Source: CCY15215 sp039194995
GTDB taxonomy: Bacteria; Cyanobacteriota; Cyanobacteriia; Cyanobacteriales; Spirulinaceae
DNA length: 34,597 nt
Reading direction: 5' to 3'
Assembly: GCA_039194995.1 (NCBI GenBank)
Contig: JBCCVR010000057.1
Location: forward strand, 1 to 34,597
The notes beneath the pieces are model-generated. The model was not told where the DNA came from and ran no database searches. It worked only from the letters and a program-made list of their open reading frames with translations. This document shows, in pieces, positions 25,194 to 32,642 of this stretch. The position numbers and the translations under genes were made by a program. How positions within the stretch are numbered: the first letter of the stretch is position 1; every line of letters starts with the position of its first letter.

Positions 25194-25615
25194 AGGTGCA
25201 ATTCCTTCGATATTTTATTAAATATAACGAATTGTTAAGAAAATAGCAATAATCGTGTCAGAGGTGCACTACACGATAAGCGGCTCTTGTCAATCCGGAG
25301 GGCTGGGTACATCGGCTGCCGCGATCGCCTTGTGGGAGGAGAAGTTATGAAGTTAACAAAGTTCATAAGATATTCAATATAAATCTCATACAAAATCAAT
25401 AAGAACCTCATTGCCAATCCGTATATTTCCCATTGAGGTAAAAGATATGAACCCAAACCTATTAACAAAAAATTCATAAACTCAATAAAAAGTCAGAACC
25501 CGCTTGAAGAAAACCGACCTTATATTAACTTTAAACTCCCATTTTCATATTTGATGTTTTTAGCTTTTTATTTTAATTTAAACCTGTATAAGTGCTTGTA
25601 TTGCTGAGGTAAAAA
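25194..25615. other. Gene-free A/T-rich spacer upstream of the EF-hand protein
   Basis: About 420 bp. It probably holds promoters for the divergent FAD-monooxygenase and EF-hand genes. An 80-codon minus-strand frame inside (25235-25477) has no family signature and unusual composition. One detail stands out: GAGG at 25435-25438 precedes an ATG at 25447 by 8 nt. Confidence 0.4.
25447..25479 (+). CDS. Possible 10-residue leader peptide with good ribosome-binding site
   Basis: GAGG lies 8 nt before an ATG that opens the frame MNPNLLTKNS and then stops, 136 bp before the EF-hand gene. The same TGAGGTAAAA string also precedes the EF-hand ATG. A leader ORF or a duplicated start region would explain it, but ten codons can arise by chance. 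Confidence 0.2.
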   Translation: MNPNLLTKNS

Positions 25616-26686
25616 ATGTTGGATACGCAATTAAATTTTACCATCGAAGAAATCATTCAGGTCTATTTGAACCGATTTCAACAATTCCTGCAAGGTACGA
25701 TTTCTTCCCGTCAAGAAAGGCTCGGAAGACAAGAAATCATTGACCTTTTACTGCGATCGCACGCACCCGAATCCGTTGCCCATTGCTTAGTCGATGCCCT
25801 CTTTCAACGATTTGATACGCCAGCAAGCGGTTGGCTGTCCGTCGCAGCAGTCAAACCAGAAATTCCTCATCTCGATAAGGCGATTCGGAATCTAGTCGGA
25901 CAACTCGTCGAAGGATTTACCCACACTTTTCAGCAAGCCTTGCAAACGGCTGATACTCATCCAGATGGCAGCATCGACCATCACGAACTGATTAATGTTT
26001 TCATGGCTGCCAATTGTATGCCCCATCATATCGCCGAGCAAATTACCAATGAAATGCTCTACAACATTGAGATGAATGGCAATGGTAGAATTCCCATTGT
26101 AGAAATACAAGCGCAAATTCTCACAGTTGCCGATCGCTGCATCAATGCTAGGTCGATTGTCGAACAGATTGTCAAGACCTTTACGCACAATTTTAACTAT
26201 ACGATACAATCCGAGGGGTATGGCGATCGCCCAATCAAGCGCAAAGAGTTGGTCAAAGTAATCTCGCGATCGTTTAGAAATGCACCGCGCTATTATGCCG
26301 AACAAATGGCAAACGATATCTTTGCACGACTTAGACAAAATCAAGGCCAAAATCGGGGGGGAGAAATATCCCTAACTGAAATTTGCGCTCAAATTCCCCA
26401 AATGCAATCTCATCTCGTCGTTGCTGCCGATTACGTTACCCGCACGTTGATGGATAATTTTCAAGGGGTTGTGCGAGAATCCGATTGCAATCGCAGAGGG
26501 ACGATTGCCCGTCGGGAATTAGTAAATTGTCTGATTCGTGCGGGAATGTCCCCTTATGATGCCAATTGTACGGCAGATGATATTTTTGCCAGTTTCGATC
26601 GCGATCGCCATCAATATCTCTCTTTGCAGGAAGTGACCCTCGAACTTCCCAACCAAGGATGGCGCTGTATTTATCCTTTACGATGA
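25616..26686 (+). CDS. Protein of four degenerate EF-hand-pair repeats
   Basis: A 356-residue cytosolic protein with no signal peptide or membrane helix. It divides into four repeats of about 75-85 residues (about 13-88, 98-175, 187-265 and 274-346). Each has F/L-x-FxxxL...R-x-E-L helices and EF-hand-like loops. Best loops: DTHPDGSIDHHE (113-124) and EMNGNGRIPIVE (152-163). Weaker ones: DCNRRGTIARRE (290-301), DRDRHQYLSLQE (328-339) and DTPASGWLSVAA (67-78). Only some loops keep enough acidic ligands to bind calcium. I know no named family with this layout. It is preceded by GAGGTAAAAA at good spacing. It may be a calcium sensor or a scaffold. Confidence 0.72.
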   Translation: MLDTQLNFTIEEIIQVYLNRFQQFLQGTISSRQERLGRQEIIDLLLRSHAPESVAHCLVDALFQRFDTPASGWLSVAAVKPEIPHLDKAIRNLVGQLVEGFTHTFQQALQTADTHPDGSIDHHELINVFMAANCMPHHIAEQITNEMLYNIEMNGNGRIPIVEIQAQILTVADRCINARSIVEQIVKTFTHNFNYTIQSEGYGDRPIKRKELVKVISRSFRNAPRYYAEQMANDIFARLRQNQGQNRGGEISLTEICAQIPQMQSHLVVAADYVTRTLMDNFQGVVRESDCNRRGTIARRELVNCLIRAGMSPYDANCTADDIFASFDRDRHQYLSLQEVTLELPNQGWRCIYPLR

Positions 26687-26692
26687 AGGCTG

Positions 26693-27874
26693 TTATTGTT
26701 GGGAGAGGCGCTTAATTCCTTTTCCGCCCAAAAGGCGATCGCATTCTGCTAAATATGCCGGAATTTTATCGCGATGGGGACTATTTTGCAAACAAGTTGT
26801 CAAATCGTATTTTTGCAGGTTCTTGGCTTTTTTTCCGGCAAACCAATGCCCGCCATTTCCTAACAAGTTATAGCGCATTTTGCCGTATTCGATCAGATCG
26901 TAGGCAATCGCTAAATTTCGCAGCCAAAGAATTGAAGGAATATTAATATTACCGGGAGTTTCTTCCGGTTTGGGCAGTCCTTCTTGCCAGGTTAAGTACC
27001 ATTCTTTTCCCAAGCAGGAGATCGCTTCTCGTTCCAATCGCTCTAAAATGGGCGGTAAGATTTCCTCGGCGCGATCGAGTAGTTCTAGAACTTGTAAGTG
27101 TTCGTCAAAGTCCGCAGGATTGGATGCACCAATAGAGAGTGTGTTGATTTCGGGATGGGACAAACAAAATAAACCATTAAAAACCATCGGGCTGAGGGGT
27201 TGGCAGAGTTGCACTAATTTCTCTGGGGCTTGATAAAGCATGCCGCCTTTATTGGACGGACTGATAATAAAAACCCCCATATCTTGACGCTTTGCCGCTT
27301 CAATGGCCGCCCAGTTATCTTGAAAAATATAGTACCAATGTAAATTAACGTAATCGAATTCTCCCGATTCTATGGCTTGAATAATTATCTCCGTTGGTGC
27401 GTGGGTGGAGAAACCGATAAAACGGACTTTTCCTTCTGCTTGTAACTTTTTCGCTTCTGCCAAACACCCTCCCGGTTTGAGACAGTAATCTAAAAGTTCT
27501 GCATTATTAACTCCGTGTAATCCCAATAAATCCACATAATCGAGTTTTAAATAATCGAGAGAGCAATCGAAAGTTTGACGAAATTCTTGGGGGTCGGCAA
27601 CGGGTTCGACTTTTGTTTGGACGATAATTTCATCCCTTGGTAATTGCGGTAAAATTGCTCCCAACTGCATTTCAGAAGACCCATATCCCCGAGCGGTTTC
27701 AATATGATTGATCCCTAAATCGATCGCGCGGCGAATTGTTGCTTCAACATTGTTTTGATTTTCTGCGGGAACCGCTTGCCAACTGATATCTTGCCATTTA
27801 TACTGATAGCGCATTCCTCCACAGGAAAAAATGGGCATTTGCAGTTCGGTGCGTCCAAAACGACGGTATAGCAT
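26693..27874 (-). CDS. Aldo/keto reductase
   Basis: The 393-residue product has an N-terminal (beta/alpha)8 aldo/keto reductase domain. It carries RRFGRTELQMP, NHIETARGYGSSEMQLG (Glu59 where the catalytic Asp is usual, Tyr64), VQTKVE (Lys88) and LLGLHGVN (His120). The C-terminal about 90 residues form an additional helical region (GKEWYLTWQEGLPKPEETPGN...). It lacks the four-cysteine cluster of the 4Fe-4S-containing relatives. It reduces carbonyls with NADPH; the substrate is unknown. The first in-frame ATG is at 27874; an upstream TTG is unlikely. It ends 6 bp from the convergent EF-hand gene and lies 23 bp downstream of the secreted lectin-like genes. Confidence 0.85.
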   Translation of the reverse strand: MLYRRFGRTELQMPIFSCGGMRYQYKWQDISWQAVPAENQNNVEATIRRAIDLGINHIETARGYGSSEMQLGAILPQLPRDEIIVQTKVEPVADPQEFRQTFDCSLDYLKLDYVDLLGLHGVNNAELLDYCLKPGGCLAEAKKLQAEGKVRFIGFSTHAPTEIIIQAIESGEFDYVNLHWYYIFQDNWAAIEAAKRQDMGVFIISPSNKGGMLYQAPEKLVQLCQPLSPMVFNGLFCLSHPEINTLSIGASNPADFDEHLQVLELLDRAEEILPPILERLEREAISCLGKEWYLTWQEGLPKPEETPGNINIPSILWLRNLAIAYDLIEYGKMRYNLLGNGGHWFAGKKAKNLQKYDLTTCLQNSPHRDKIPAYLAECDRLLGGKGIKRLSQQ

Positions 27875-27897
27875 GAGCAAAAGTGAAGAAATACAGA

Positions 27898-28743
27898 TTA
27901 AGGAATATGGGTGATTTTCAAATTTTTAAAGTAAGCAATTGTTTGCGGTTCTGTATATAAGCCAATTGTCCCCGATAGTTCTTTCCCTTGTTTTAAATCG
28001 TTAACAATTAAGGCCGGTTCTAAACTATCATTCAGATACAAACGGGCGACAGTATCTTGAACTTCAATCCGCATTTTCGTCCAATTTCCGGGTTGCAGGG
28101 GAGTGTAAGTTTCATACTTTCCGGGAGAGTTGCGGCGCAAATAGTACCAAGCATAACCCGGCATAGAGATATATTGTACGCTATGGTCGCGATCGCTTTG
28201 TCGATCCGATTGGCTATTCACGGGGCGCAAGTAAAAGCCCTCGTAAGTCGAGTGTTTGGCATCGATCGTACCGTCGGGAAAATAGCGAGCATCGACTCGG
28301 AACATAATACCAATAAAACCCTTTGCCCAACCCGGGGCATTTTCGGGTAGAGTGCTGGCAACATCAATTTCAATCTCGCCATTATGAAAGGGATGCTGGG
28401 TAGGAATATTGAGAAAAGTGCAACTATCGCAAGCATTAACTTGTTCGTCAATCGGGAGACTGGGATCTATGGCGCGATGCTTGGGAGAAACAATTTCTTG
28501 CAAGCTCTCGTAACCGCGATAATTCGCGTTTTTGACCAAAACATTCGCGCGATTATTGAGAAAGTTTTCAATTTCATCAATTGAATGCAGGGGAAAATAT
28601 TCGGTTTCCTCGCTTCCTGCCATTGCGAGCAAGGGGTTTAACGAAGAAACAGATAGCGATCGCACATTCTCTGCATTGGCAGTGCCAAATAAGAAGAAAA
28701 ACAATACAGTCGCGATCGCCATTCCTTTCAATAATTTAAACAT
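27898..28743 (-). CDS. Secreted lectin/LamG-like protein, paralogue 1 of 3
   Basis: A 281-residue protein with a signal peptide (hydrophobic core about 9-20, cleavage near ANA). Its mature part looks like a beta-sandwich of the concanavalin/LamG or DUF1080 type. Key shared features are EYFPLHSI, VNACDSCTFLNIPT (Cys105, Cys108), FHNGEIEIDVAS, GFIGIMFRVD, YEGFYLRPVNS, a W-rich GNWTKMRIEV and the final AYFKNLKITH. No catalytic motif is evident. Its ATG at 28743 has a GAGGA element upstream. It is third in a run of three related genes and may bind or modify an extracellular glycan; that is only fold-based. Confidence 0.75.
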   Translation of the reverse strand: MFKLLKGMAIATVLFFFLFGTANAENVRSLSVSSLNPLLAMAGSEETEYFPLHSIDEIENFLNNRANVLVKNANYRGYESLQEIVSPKHRAIDPSLPIDEQVNACDSCTFLNIPTQHPFHNGEIEIDVASTLPENAPGWAKGFIGIMFRVDARYFPDGTIDAKHSTYEGFYLRPVNSQSDRQSDRDHSVQYISMPGYAWYYLRRNSPGKYETYTPLQPGNWTKMRIEVQDTVARLYLNDSLEPALIVNDLKQGKELSGTIGLYTEPQTIAYFKNLKITHIP

Positions 28744-28774
28744 CAATGATTCCTCTTCTACTCTTTGGGAAAAA

Positions 28775-29617
28775 CTAGGGGACGTGGGTGATTTTTAAGT
28801 TTTTAAAGTAAGCGATCGTGTAGGGTTCGGTAAATAAACCTACCGCACCGCGCAATCCTTCCCCTTGTTTGAGATCGTTTACAATTAAGGTCGGTTCTAA
28901 ACTACCATTGAGATACAAGCGAGCAACAGTCCCTTCCACTTCAATTCGCATTCTCGTCCACATTCCGGGTTCGAGAGGGGCATAAGTTTCGTACATTCCG
29001 GGGGAGTTTTCCCGGAGTAAGTACCACGGATAGCCCGGGTTAGAAATATATTGAACGCTAAAATTGCGTCGGAGTTGACTGTTATCTTTACTATTCAAAG
29101 GTCGGAGATAAATTCCCTCATAGCGGGAATTTTTGGCATCAATTTTGCCATCGGAAGCATATTTTGCCTCGACTCGAAATACGATCCCAATAAATCCACG
29201 TGCGAAAGGCGGGGCATTTTCCGGTAAAGTACTGGCAACATCGACTTCAATTGTACCATTTTGGAAGGGTTGAGCCGTTGGGACATTTAAGAAAGTACAA
29301 CCATCGCAGGCATTTTCAGGGTTAACGGCAAGACTTGGATCGATCGCCTGATGATCGGGGGATACTGTCACCTGCAAACTCTCATGTTCGAGATAGTTGC
29401 TTTCTCTGACAATCACTTCGGCACGGTTATTCTCAAAATTGTCAATTTCCCTTATCGATCGTAGGGGAAAATATTCAGTGGTGAGAATTTTCTTCCCCAT
29501 TTCCATTTGCTTCAATGAAGCAGAAAACAAAGACCTAGCATTATCTGCATGGATTGGGTAAGCGCATAGTGCTAAGGCTGCCGTCGCGATCGCCACGCTT
29601 TTCAATACTTTAAACAT
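28775..29617 (-). CDS. Secreted lectin/LamG-like protein, paralogue 2 of 3
   Basis: A 280-residue close relative of its downstream neighbour, sharing the MFKxLK start and signal peptide. It has EYFPLRSIREI, NACDGCTFLNVPT (C104, C107), FQNGTIEVDVAS, GFIGIVFRVEAKY, YEGIYLRPLNS, GMWTRMRIEV and AYFKNLKITHVP. The start at 29617 is chosen over an upstream ORF extension (29635) because it matches paralogue 1 and follows GAGGAATCC. The gap to the next gene downstream is 31 bp. It is probably exported and of unknown function. Confidence 0.75.
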   Translation of the reverse strand: MFKVLKSVAIATAALALCAYPIHADNARSLFSASLKQMEMGKKILTTEYFPLRSIREIDNFENNRAEVIVRESNYLEHESLQVTVSPDHQAIDPSLAVNPENACDGCTFLNVPTAQPFQNGTIEVDVASTLPENAPPFARGFIGIVFRVEAKYASDGKIDAKNSRYEGIYLRPLNSKDNSQLRRNFSVQYISNPGYPWYLLRENSPGMYETYAPLEPGMWTRMRIEVEGTVARLYLNGSLEPTLIVNDLKQGEGLRGAVGLFTEPYTIAYFKNLKITHVP

Positions 29618-29650
29618 CAAGGATTCCTCGACCACTGACTAATGACTGAA

Positions 29651-29683
29651 GAGAAAGAGGAAACTATTCTTAGCCTCTTTCTC
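29651..29683 (-). terminator. 10-bp hairpin between lectin-like genes
   Basis: GAGAAAGAGG (29651-29660) and CCTCTTTCTC (29674-29683) form a perfect stem with a 13-nt loop. It lies 54 bp beyond the stop of paralogue 3 and before paralogue 2. It may terminate or attenuate the transcript. No long U-run follows on the minus strand. Confidence 0.45.
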
Positions 29684-29736
29684 AAAGACATCAAACAAAT
29701 TTTGCTCGGAAAAAATTCTCGTAATGACGAATCTCA

Positions 29737-30594
29737 TTACATCGAATCGTGATGGGGAGCATGAGTGATTTTTAAGTTCTTAAAGTAGGCATCGATATTG
29801 GGTTCGGTATATAAAGCAATCGTTCCCATTGAATCCGCACCGTGTTTGAGTTCGTCTACAACAAGGACGGGTTCGGGATTATTATTGACATAAAACTTGG
29901 CATGTTCTCCAAATACTTCAATGCGGAGTTTTGTCCAAGCTCCGGGTTGAAGGTCAGCATAGGCCTCATATTCTCCGGGTTCTTGTTCTCGAAGTTCATA
30001 CCAAGGATGACCGGGTTTGGCAAAATATTGCGTGGCAAAATTTCGGAAAGGTTCGTCTGCGAGACTGTTTTCGGGTCGCAGGTAAAATCCTTCATATTTT
30101 GATTTTTTGGGTTGCCTTTCATTCATTTGGACGCGGAAGAAAACACCAACAAATCCGATCGTATTGCGAGGATCGCTGGCAACATCGACTTCAATTACGC
30201 CATTATGAAAAGGTTTCGTCCCTATATTCAAAAACGTACAGCCATCACATGCTCCTTCTGCTACTTCTTGCGCTCTCAAGTCCGGATCTAAAGGGTTTTG
30301 AATACTCTGATGGGTATCTTGAACTTCGACTTTTATGGCTTGATAACCGTGATATGTTGCCTCTTCTACATTAACGGCAACACGATCGGTTCTCATTCCT
30401 TGCAGTTCGTCCAGCGATCGCAAGGGATAATACTCAACTACACCACCAATGAGGGAGTGTGACATATGACGAACATGACCGGCTGCAATTTCAACAGATT
30501 CCGTTCTTTCCGCATTTGCAGTGTTGACAGAGAGAGATAGTGCTGTTAAGCCAACAATTGCACCTTTAAATAAATTTCGTTTAGACGGAAGCAT
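29737..30594 (-). CDS. Secreted lectin/LamG-like protein, paralogue 3 of 3 (upstream-most)
   Basis: The 285-residue product has a signal peptide (LFKGAIVGLTALSLSVNTANA) and the same domain: EYYPLRSLDEL, GACDGCTFLNIGT (C116, C119), FHNGVIEVDVAS, GFVGVFFRVQMN, YEGFYLRPENS, GAWTKLRIEV and AYFKNLKITHAP. It is the most divergent of the three. The start at 30594 follows GGAG. The Cys pair and the C-terminal strand AYFKNLKITH are identical across the set. No metal or catalytic residues could be identified, so a binding role is possible. Confidence 0.75.
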   Translation of the reverse strand: MLPSKRNLFKGAIVGLTALSLSVNTANAERTESVEIAAGHVRHMSHSLIGGVVEYYPLRSLDELQGMRTDRVAVNVEEATYHGYQAIKVEVQDTHQSIQNPLDPDLRAQEVAEGACDGCTFLNIGTKPFHNGVIEVDVASDPRNTIGFVGVFFRVQMNERQPKKSKYEGFYLRPENSLADEPFRNFATQYFAKPGHPWYELREQEPGEYEAYADLQPGAWTKLRIEVFGEHAKFYVNNNPEPVLVVDELKHGADSMGTIALYTEPNIDAYFKNLKITHAPHHDSM

Positions 30595-30869
30595 CAACGA
30601 CTCCTCAATTTTTTAGTGTTTTATTCGTTCCGTGTTTGTTTGCTCGATTTGCTCGGCAACAGTTTGAATTATAGTAGAAAAGGGGAGTTTGCCAAGATAT
30701 CGGATATGAAATGAGATTGCAAACACCTCCTAGAGAAGGACAAAGGGTTAATGTCTATCTGACGGCATATTTTTAACCTATTTTGACTCGCATATTTTTA
30801 CAGCATATTTTTATAATGGCGGTTAATATCGCGCTTACTCTGAATATCCAAGGAATATCTAAAGACAGA

Positions 30870-30914
30870 GCGATCGCCTCTGTCCGAATTTCCGGATGAC
30901 TCAGAGGCGATCGC
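30870..30914 (-). terminator. HIP1-built hairpin 3' of sufE
   Basis: GCGATCGCCTCTG (30870-30882) and CAGAGGCGATCGC (30902-30914) are perfect 13-bp complements, each containing a whole HIP1 octamer. The loop holds an additional TCCG/CGGA pair. It lies 73 bp beyond the sufE stop and may terminate that transcript, though no U-run follows. Confidence 0.6.
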
Positions 30915-30936
30915 GAATTAACCAAACCTAATTGAC

Positions 30937-30981
30937 CGAATGTTTATTACCGAATGTTTATTTTTGAATCGGCGAATGTTT
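30937..30981. repeat. Three direct copies of CGAATGTTT
   Basis: CGAATGTTT occurs at 30937-30945, 30951-30959 and 30973-30981, directly before the sufE stop codon on its 3' side. The first two are 14 bp apart and both continue ATTA/ATTT. Probably local duplication. Confidence 0.7.
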
Positions 30982-30986
30982 GAGTT

Positions 30987-31430
30987 TTAAGATTCTGTCG
31001 AGGCCAATTTAAATCCTAATGCTTTCTTTTGCATCAATTGGAAAATATTATAGAATCCATTAGCACGAGAAGGAGTCAGACTCATTTTCAAACCCGTTTC
31101 TTCAATAAAATCAGGAGTGACTTGGAGAATTTCTTCAGGAGTTAAACCGTTTAATCCTTCAATTAATAGTCCTACTAATCCTTTCACCAATTGAGCATCT
31201 GAGTCTCCTTGATAGATGACTTTGCCTTCTTCTAAATCGGCGGTAATATAAACTTGCGAGACGCATCCCACCACTTTATTTTCAGGAACTTTTCCCGCAT
31301 CTGGCATGGCTGCTAATTTACCAGCATAGGCGAGTAGTTGCCGATAGCGCTGTTTGGGATCGGTACGTCGCTTGAATCGTTCGACAATGCGATTTAAGTT
31401 AGGGGGTAAGGGCTGATTAGCAGATGACAT
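30987..31430 (-). CDS. sufE: SufE family sulfur-acceptor protein
   Basis: A 147-residue SufE protein. It has the catalytic Cys56 in ENKVVGCVSQVYI, GDSDAQLVKGLVGLLIEGLNGL, PEEILQVTPDF and a conserved helix ending GFYNIFQLMQKKA. SufE accepts persulfide sulfur from the cysteine desulfurase SufS and passes it to the SufBCD scaffold for Fe-S assembly. In cyanobacteria the gene is often unlinked from sufBCDS, as here. It is divergent from ycf35 across a 139-bp spacer. Length and motif are normal. Confidence 0.95.
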   Translation of the reverse strand: MSSANQPLPPNLNRIVERFKRRTDPKQRYRQLLAYAGKLAAMPDAGKVPENKVVGCVSQVYITADLEEGKVIYQGDSDAQLVKGLVGLLIEGLNGLTPEEILQVTPDFIEETGLKMSLTPSRANGFYNIFQLMQKKALGFKLASTES

Positions 31431-31569
31431 GAGAAATAAAAATTAATTCTTCTGGAATTTATGGGTATTGTAACAACCTGAAAAAATTTTAAACCATATT
31501 TCCTTACACTGGATTTTGGGTTATGGTGTAGATCAAACCTCCGTCCATTTTCATCAACCGAGAGTTGCC

Positions 31570-31944
31570 ATGTCTCATTTCAGCACGATTAAGGTTCAAA
31601 TCAAAAACGGCGAGATCCTCAATGATGTCTTGCAGGAATTAGGATACGCGGTTGAATGCAATACAGAAATCCGAGGATATCAAGGCAAAACCACCACTGC
31701 CGATTATGTTATCCGCCGTTCCAATCATTACGATATCGGATTTCGTCAAAATGGAGAAAGTTACGATATCGTCGCTGACTTTTGGGGAGTCAATCTCGAT
31801 CGCAAACAGTTTGTCAATTCTGTTTTGCAAAAATACGCTCACAAAACTCTCCTTGCCACCGTCCAAGAGCAAGGGTTCAACTTGGAAGAGCAAGAAACTC
31901 TCTCGGATGGCAGCGTTCGCGTTGTTGTCGGCAGATGGATGTAA
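31570..31944 (+). CDS. ycf35: Ycf35 (DUF1257) protein
   Basis: The 124-residue product begins MSHFSTIKVQIKNGEILNDVLQELGY, the classical Ycf35 start, and retains RSNHYDIGFRQNGESYDIVADFWGV and QEQGFNLEEQE. Ycf35 is conserved in cyanobacteria and red-lineage plastid genomes; its molecular role is not clear to me. An extended frame from 31516 adds 18 unconserved residues, so the ATG at 31570 is preferred. A DUF4340 gene follows about 50 bp downstream on the same strand and may share the transcript. Confidence 0.9.
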   Translation: MSHFSTIKVQIKNGEILNDVLQELGYAVECNTEIRGYQGKTTTADYVIRRSNHYDIGFRQNGESYDIVADFWGVNLDRKQFVNSVLQKYAHKTLLATVQEQGFNLEEQETLSDGSVRVVVGRWM

Positions 31945-31996
31945 AAAAATTACTGTACAAAAATTCAAAATCTAAAGTTTTGAATTGGAGCAACGA

Positions 31997-32578
31997 TTGG
32001 TGAAATTACAAAAAACCACGTGGGGATTGGTCATTGCGGCTTCGTTTCTAACAACTTTTGTTTATTTCTACGAAGTTGCCGGTAAGTCCCAACAAGAGGT
32101 CAATGCTGCCAAGCAACGGCAGATATTTGATTTTACCAAGGATGATATTGCTGGATTTACCATCGAACGAGAGGATGAAGAAACCCTTGCATTTGTCAAA
32201 AGCGATCGTGAGGCATCCTCTTGGCAGATGGAGCAGCCGGAAGAATCCCCGGCGAGCGATCCGGCAGTTTCTTTCTTGCTCGATCTACTGGTTGATGGGG
32301 AACGCGATCGCCTCATTCTCGGACGTTCTGAAGAGCTTGAAGAATACGGTCTAGACAACCCTTTGGCGACAATTTCCGTCGATATCGAGGATCGATCGGA
32401 GTCTCCTGTTTTGGTGTTGGGTGGGGAAAATTTTGATGGGAAATTTATTTACGCTCGGGCGAATCCCGAGGGCGAGGAAACAGAGGAGTTTGAAATTATT
32501 TTAGTCCCTATTGATTTTAAATACGCGATGGAACGGGAACTTGAAGAATGGCAAGCTAGTACAACAGATGAAGAATAA
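31997..32578 (+). CDS. DUF4340 domain protein, N-terminally anchored
   Basis: The product is about 193 residues. It has an N-terminal membrane anchor (LQKTTWGLVIAASFLTTFVYFY) and a hydrophilic, acidic periplasmic domain of the DUF4340 type (FTKDDIAGFTIEREDEETLAF, WQMEQPEESPASD, LDNPLATISVDIED). There is no ATG; initiation is probably TTG at 31997 or GTG at 32000. GGAG sits 6 nt before the TTG. The family may play a role in gliding or ABC-export systems in other bacteria, but that is not established here. It follows ycf35 closely. Confidence 0.78.
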   Translation: MVKLQKTTWGLVIAASFLTTFVYFYEVAGKSQQEVNAAKQRQIFDFTKDDIAGFTIEREDEETLAFVKSDREASSWQMEQPEESPASDPAVSFLLDLLVDGERDRLILGRSEELEEYGLDNPLATISVDIEDRSESPVLVLGGENFDGKFIYARANPEGEETEEFEIILVPIDFKYAMERELEEWQASTTDEE

Positions 32579-32642
32579 AATTATAGGGATGTAGCACCTA
32601 CATCCCCATTATGATTTAGCGATCTTGTATCCCTGCGATTGC

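Larger units (their letters stand above)
30595..30986. other. Non-coding spacer upstream of the lectin-like cluster
   Basis: About 390 bp between the lectin-like operon and sufE, both of which read to the left. No convincing frame is present. It contains a HIP1-flanked hairpin (30870-30914) and triple CGAATGTTT repeats (30937-30981) close to the sufE end. The remainder is A/T-rich and presumably contains the promoter of the lectin-like genes. Confidence 0.5.

Noticed and set aside
25235..25477. 80-codon minus-strand frame upstream of the EF-hand gene
   Set aside because: No recognisable motif, and it spans the probable promoter region of two genes.
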